Assembly (NCBI GenBank): GCA_949295675.1
Contig: CASFMA010000088.1
Location: 1-39,198, forward strand
DNA: 39,198 nt
Direction of reading: 5' to 3'
Source of the DNA: an uncultured Spirochaetales bacterium
Lineage (GTDB): Bacteria; Spirochaetota; Spirochaetia; Sphaerochaetales; Sphaerochaetaceae
Shown here: positions 36,032-39,198 of the stretch, piece after piece
Position numbering within the stretch: position 1 is the stretch's first letter
How the letters are laid out: each line of letters starts with the position of its first letter
The notes under the pieces: model-generated
What the model was told of the DNA's origin: nothing
Seen by the model: the letters and a program-made list of their open reading frames with translations, nothing else
Databases searched by the model: none
Translations under genes and position numbers: made by a program

Positions 36032-37717
36032 TTGAAGATAACAGGTGCAGATATAATAATCGAATGCCTTGTCGAGCAAGGTGTTGATACAGTCTTCGGC
36101 TATCCTGGCGGACAGGTCATCCCTCTTTATGATGCGATCTACCGCAACAAGGGAAGGATACGCCATATACTCACTGCCCATGAGCAGGGGGCAAGCCATG
36201 CGGCAGATGGCTATGCCCGATCTACAGGAAAGCCCGGAGTCTGCATAGCTACGTCCGGCCCCGGCGCGACGAATCTCGTCACGGGCCTAGCGACTGCGTA
36301 CATGGATTCTGTCCCGATGATTGCGATAACAGGCAATGTCCCGACTCCGCTCCTTGGGAAAGACAGCTTCCAGGAAGTCGATATCGCAGGCATCACGCTT
36401 TCGATAACAAAGCATAACTATATCGTGAAGCGCGTAGAGGATCTTGCGCCCACGATAAGGGAGGCCTTCTACATTGCGAAGGAAGGCCGCCCGGGACCTG
36501 TCCTGATAGATGTGCCGAAGAACGTGCAGGAGGCTCTCTATGATTTTGAGAACATGCCTGTGAAGGAAGCGGTACCTGTCCAGTCAAGGCTGAAGGCAAG
36601 GGACCTTGAGCAGGCTGCGGAGCTTATCAAGGCATCTGAGCGCCCGATGTGCTATGTTGGAGGCGGGGTCATAAGGTCTGATGCGTCTGACCTGCTTTGT
36701 AAGTTCGTCGAACGCATAGACGCGCCTGTCGGTTCATCGCTGATGGGACTTGGCGCCATACCTCCTGACTCCCCGCGCTTTACCGGAATGATAGGCATGC
36801 ACGGCACAAGGCTGTCGAATGTCTCGATCAACAACTGCGATCTTCTCATAGTGATTGGTGCGAGGTTCTCCGACAGGGTGATATCAAAGAGCAGCACATT
36901 CGCCCGCCAGGCACGTATCGTGCAGATCGACGTTGACCCTGCTGAGTTCAACAAGAACATCATGACGGAGGTCCATGTCGTTGCTGATATAAAGATAGCT
37001 TTGGAGCGCCTTCTTGGACTGATTCCGGAGAAGCTTGACCACAGTGCATGGATGGCCGAGATAGCCGAAAAGCGTGCGAGATTCCCTCTGAAGGTCTCAA
37101 CGGCGTCGTCAAGGGCCAAGGAAATCATGGAGGCTCTTGACAGTGTCATGCCAGATGACAGCTATATCACGACAGAGGTCGGCCAGCATCAGATGTGGGC
37201 AGCGCAGTTCCTGCAGAGGCACAGGCCTCGCCGCTTCCTGACATCAGGCGGCTTGGGGACTATGGGATATGGCACAGGTGCGTCGATCGGAGCGCAGGTC
37301 TCGCATCCTGGGGCGCGTGTCGTGAACATCGCAGGGGATGGATCCTTCAGGATGAACTGCAACGAGCTTGCCACGATTGCACGCTATCAGCTGCCTATAG
37401 TGATACTTGTCATGAACAACCACGCGCTTGGCATGGTTAGGCAGTGGCAGACGCTTTTCTACGACCATCATTACTCAGAGACTACTCTCGATACGCCTCT
37501 TGACTGGGTCAAGCTTGCATCGGCCTATGGCATAGAGGGAATGAGGATGCTTCCTGACGATGATCCGAAGGAGGTTCTGGACAAGGCCCTCAAGCTTGGC
37601 AAGGCCGTTGTCATCGATGCGATAATCCCGACAGATGACAAGGTTTATCCTATGGTTGCCCCGGGTGCGTCCATCTCGGATATGATAGGCTATCTTGATA
37701 TGGAATCGCTGGGATAG
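36032..37717 (+). CDS. ilvB: Acetolactate synthase, large (catalytic) subunit
   Basis: This ThDP-dependent enzyme makes acetolactate or acetohydroxybutyrate from pyruvate. The 561-residue protein begins MKITGADIIIECLVEQGVDT from a TTG start that directly follows the ilvD stop and is preceded by TGGAGG. It shows FGYPGGQVIPLYDAI, HEQGASHAADGYAR with the catalytic Glu, the GTRLSNVSINNCDLL segment, and the ThDP motif GDGSFRMNCNELATIARYQLPIVILVMNN. It is the last gene, eight kilobases from its small subunit ilvN. Confidence 0.95.
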   Translation: MKITGADIIIECLVEQGVDTVFGYPGGQVIPLYDAIYRNKGRIRHILTAHEQGASHAADGYARSTGKPGVCIATSGPGATNLVTGLATAYMDSVPMIAITGNVPTPLLGKDSFQEVDIAGITLSITKHNYIVKRVEDLAPTIREAFYIAKEGRPGPVLIDVPKNVQEALYDFENMPVKEAVPVQSRLKARDLEQAAELIKASERPMCYVGGGVIRSDASDLLCKFVERIDAPVGSSLMGLGAIPPDSPRFTGMIGMHGTRLSNVSINNCDLLIVIGARFSDRVISKSSTFARQARIVQIDVDPAEFNKNIMTEVHVVADIKIALERLLGLIPEKLDHSAWMAEIAEKRARFPLKVSTASSRAKEIMEALDSVMPDDSYITTEVGQHQMWAAQFLQRHRPRRFLTSGGLGTMGYGTGASIGAQVSHPGARVVNIAGDGSFRMNCNELATIARYQLPIVILVMNNHALGMVRQWQTLFYDHHYSETTLDTPLDWVKLASAYGIEGMRMLPDDDPKEVLDKALKLGKAVVIDAIIPTDDKVYPMVAPGASISDMIGYLDMESLG

Positions 37718-37730
37718 ACAGCCAGCTCTA

Positions 37731-37759
37731 TTCTCAAAAATGCCTTCCCATGGTACGAT
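37731..37759 (+). promoter_or_regulatory. Promoter of the barrel-type protein gene
   Basis: TTCTCA (37731-37736), 17 bases and TACGAT (37754-37759) end six bases before the GTG start, predicting a leaderless mRNA. It lies between and partly inside the arms of the inverted repeat 37738-37789. Confidence 0.5.
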
Positions 37760-37789
37760 GCCGATGTGCAGAGTATACGGAAGGCATTT
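37738..37789 (+). terminator. Inverted repeat across a start codon, probable ilv operon terminator
   Basis: AAATGCCTTCC (37738-37748) pairs perfectly with GGAAGGCATTT (37779-37789) over 11 base pairs with a 30-base loop, and is followed by ATTGTTTTGCTTC. It starts 20 bases after the ilvB stop. The -10 box and the GTG of the next gene lie in the loop, and the 3' arm is inside its coding sequence. A transcript starting at the next gene's own promoter would lack the 5' arm. Confidence 0.55.
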
Positions 37790-38437
37790 ATTGTTTTGCT
37801 TCTTTCCCTTTCAACGCTTTCATTGGGTGCCGTGTCGTTCAGTGCCGGCTTGACTGGAGGCTACAGGGAAAGCGAGGAGCATACCCCATACAACGGGGAG
37901 CTTGCTTTCTCTGTCTCTGACTTCTCGCTCTGGGCGAGGGTTCAGGGCAACGAGCGTATCGATATATCATTGGAGTACGGGAATAATCAAGGGAATACGA
38001 TAGAGCATATATTCAATATCCATACCGCGATCTATCCATCTCTTGGGTGGTTCGCAGATGCTGAATATGAGTTCACCCAGACATTCAGATGGAGCTTCTT
38101 CTCAATAGGGTATGGGCTTGGCATACAGGCAGGCATCCTCTGGAGTGACTTGCTCAGCGATCCTCTTTTCTCGCTTTCCCCTATAATCGACGCGAACATA
38201 GGGTTGCATTTCGGTCCGGTCGATCTTGTTGGATATCTTTCCATGGATCATATCGCGGAAAGGGAGTTCAAGGCCCTTCCTGTGGTCGGAGCCACGCTTT
38301 CATGGCGTATCGGCGGGCATAGCACGATCTATGCAGATGCGTATCTGAAGATGGCAGAGTATCTTGTAGATCCAAGTGTGATGTTCTCAGGCTGGGCTGT
38401 GCGTGTCGGATACGTCTACAGGGGGAGGATAGTATGA
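37766..38437 (+). CDS. Small outer-membrane beta-barrel-type protein, unknown
   Basis: The 223-residue product from the GTG at 37766 has a signal peptide (RKAFIVLLLSLSTLSLGAVSF) and then many short stretches of alternating polar and hydrophobic residues with Gly and aromatic residues at strand ends (GLTGGYRES, FSIGYGLGIQAGILW, LSWRIGGHSTIYADAYL, AVRVGYVYRGRIV). This suits a small barrel in the outer membrane. No family is recognised. The end overlaps the next gene by four bases, so the two are probably co-transcribed. Confidence 0.65.
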   Translation: MQSIRKAFIVLLLSLSTLSLGAVSFSAGLTGGYRESEEHTPYNGELAFSVSDFSLWARVQGNERIDISLEYGNNQGNTIEHIFNIHTAIYPSLGWFADAEYEFTQTFRWSFFSIGYGLGIQAGILWSDLLSDPLFSLSPIIDANIGLHFGPVDLVGYLSMDHIAEREFKALPVVGATLSWRIGGHSTIYADAYLKMAEYLVDPSVMFSGWAVRVGYVYRGRIV

Positions 38438-39198
38438 GAAAGGCAGTGATAATCCTTGTTGCGTCTCTGATTATTTCTTCCTGCTCATTCCCCTCAAGCA
38501 TAATGCAGGGTGTCTCCGGAAATCCATTCAAGCCTTCGTACCAGCTGTCTGAGCCTCTTTCCTCAGAGAATATCTTCAACCCTCCAGTCTCTCCTGAGGT
38601 GCCGCCGGAAGAGGTCGTTCCGCCAGCGCAGCCTGCAGAGCCGCTTGCGGAGGGCGCTGATGAGTTCACGTTCGTCATGATCGCCGATCCTCATATCAAC
38701 CGCACTGATACAGGCGTGGCACAGCATACTGAGGAATTCATAAGCTTCCTGGAGCAGCAGGCCGCAGCCGGCACGGTCTATCCTTTCATCGTGTGTCTTG
38801 GCGATCTTGTCGACAATGGCGATATATATGACAGCCAGGCACAGGATTTCATAGAGACGGCCAGAGGCTATACAGAGCTGAAGAACTTCATATACGTCCT
38901 TGGCAACCATGATATCAGGACACATTCAAAGTCAGAATGGGAATCTGAGTACAATGTGCTGACACCCGGCCATGATGTATCAAGGATGATCAGATACTCA
39001 TACAAAGGCGTGTCTATATACAAGCTTGACAACTCATCCCGGATATTCGGCAAGGATCAGCTTGCCATGCTGGAGGAAGCTCTCAGGAATGATCCGAATG
39101 AATACAGGATCTTCCTTGCCCATGAGGTTGTTGCGACAGGAGGTTCGCTTGATCAGTCGACAGTGCTTTTCGGCTCGGAGGCTGGCGAGCTTCTCAGG
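38434..39198 (+). CDS. Lipoprotein metallophosphoesterase, N-terminal part (runs off window)
   Basis: The open frame begins at the ATG at 38434, behind GGGGGAGG, and continues past the window edge (255 codons seen). A lipoprotein signal is clear: MRKAVIILVASLIISSCS, with the lipid-accepting Cys at 17. A Pro- and Glu-rich linker follows, then calcineurin-like metal-binding motifs in order: MIADPHINR, CLGDLVDNGD and VLGNHD, with the later AHEVV giving a further metal His. It should be a cell-surface or periplasmic phosphoesterase. The substrate is unknown. Confidence 0.85.
   Translation, partial: MRKAVIILVASLIISSCSFPSSIMQGVSGNPFKPSYQLSEPLSSENIFNPPVSPEVPPEEVVPPAQPAEPLAEGADEFTFVMIADPHINRTDTGVAQHTEEFISFLEQQAAAGTVYPFIVCLGDLVDNGDIYDSQAQDFIETARGYTELKNFIYVLGNHDIRTHSKSEWESEYNVLTPGHDVSRMIRYSYKGVSIYKLDNSSRIFGKDQLAMLEEALRNDPNEYRIFLAHEVVATGGSLDQSTVLFGSEAGELLR

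Overview
The window reads as one contiguous piece of bacterial chromosome dominated by housekeeping and biosynthetic genes, with no sign of phage, plasmid, insertion sequence or CRISPR. Base composition is moderate, coding density is high, and the genes use ATA (Ile) and AGG (Arg) freely. Several small secreted or membrane proteins have no family I recognise. Together with the gene content (glycogen synthesis, class II aldolase, thiamine salvage, a full branched-chain amino acid operon, no respiratory genes) this suggests a fermentative anaerobe. My best guess is a spirochaete of the Sphaerochaeta/Treponema type, but that rests on general impression only.

Left part (1-9500): a partial AAA ATPase; glgA-glgC (glycogen); an operon on the minus strand of a TPR protein, tsaE, tsaB and trxB; two envelope-type unknowns; tRNA-Pro(UGG); an endonuclease III-like gene; and a small unknown that overlaps it convergently. 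Next (9537-14140): rpmB with promoter and terminator, then an operon of a ThrA-like protein, thrC and a stand-alone riboflavin kinase. The ThrA-like protein keeps its ACT and homoserine dehydrogenase parts, but its aspartokinase domain has lost the catalytic motifs. Then fba (minus strand) diverges from a TPP-riboswitch-controlled thiamine salvage operon thiD-tenA-thiM-thiE-HAD.

Middle (18837-27952): a membrane-anchored unknown; a tatD-GNAT pair; an FAD oxidoreductase; tRNA-Leu(UAA); a pseudo-Fic protein with an HTH head, co-transcribed with a D-aminoacylase-like amidohydrolase; a polar amino acid ABC transporter; and a YihX-like HAD phosphatase.

Right part (28178-37717): the ilvN-ilvC-leuA-leuC-leuD-leuB-ilvD-ilvB operon. 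It sits behind a complete transcription attenuator with a 19-codon leader peptide rich in Ile, Leu and Val codons. After it come a small beta-barrel-type protein, whose promoter and start codon lie inside a long inverted repeat that may terminate ilv read-through, and a truncated lipoprotein phosphoesterase.

Most noteworthy are the leader-peptide attenuator, the dead aspartokinase domain on a homoserine dehydrogenase, the dead Fic protein with a palindrome inside its own promoter, the terminator-like repeat across a start codon, and about ten genes whose start codon lies only 6-9 bases after a -10 box, implying widespread leaderless mRNA. All calls come from reading the sequence; no database search was run.
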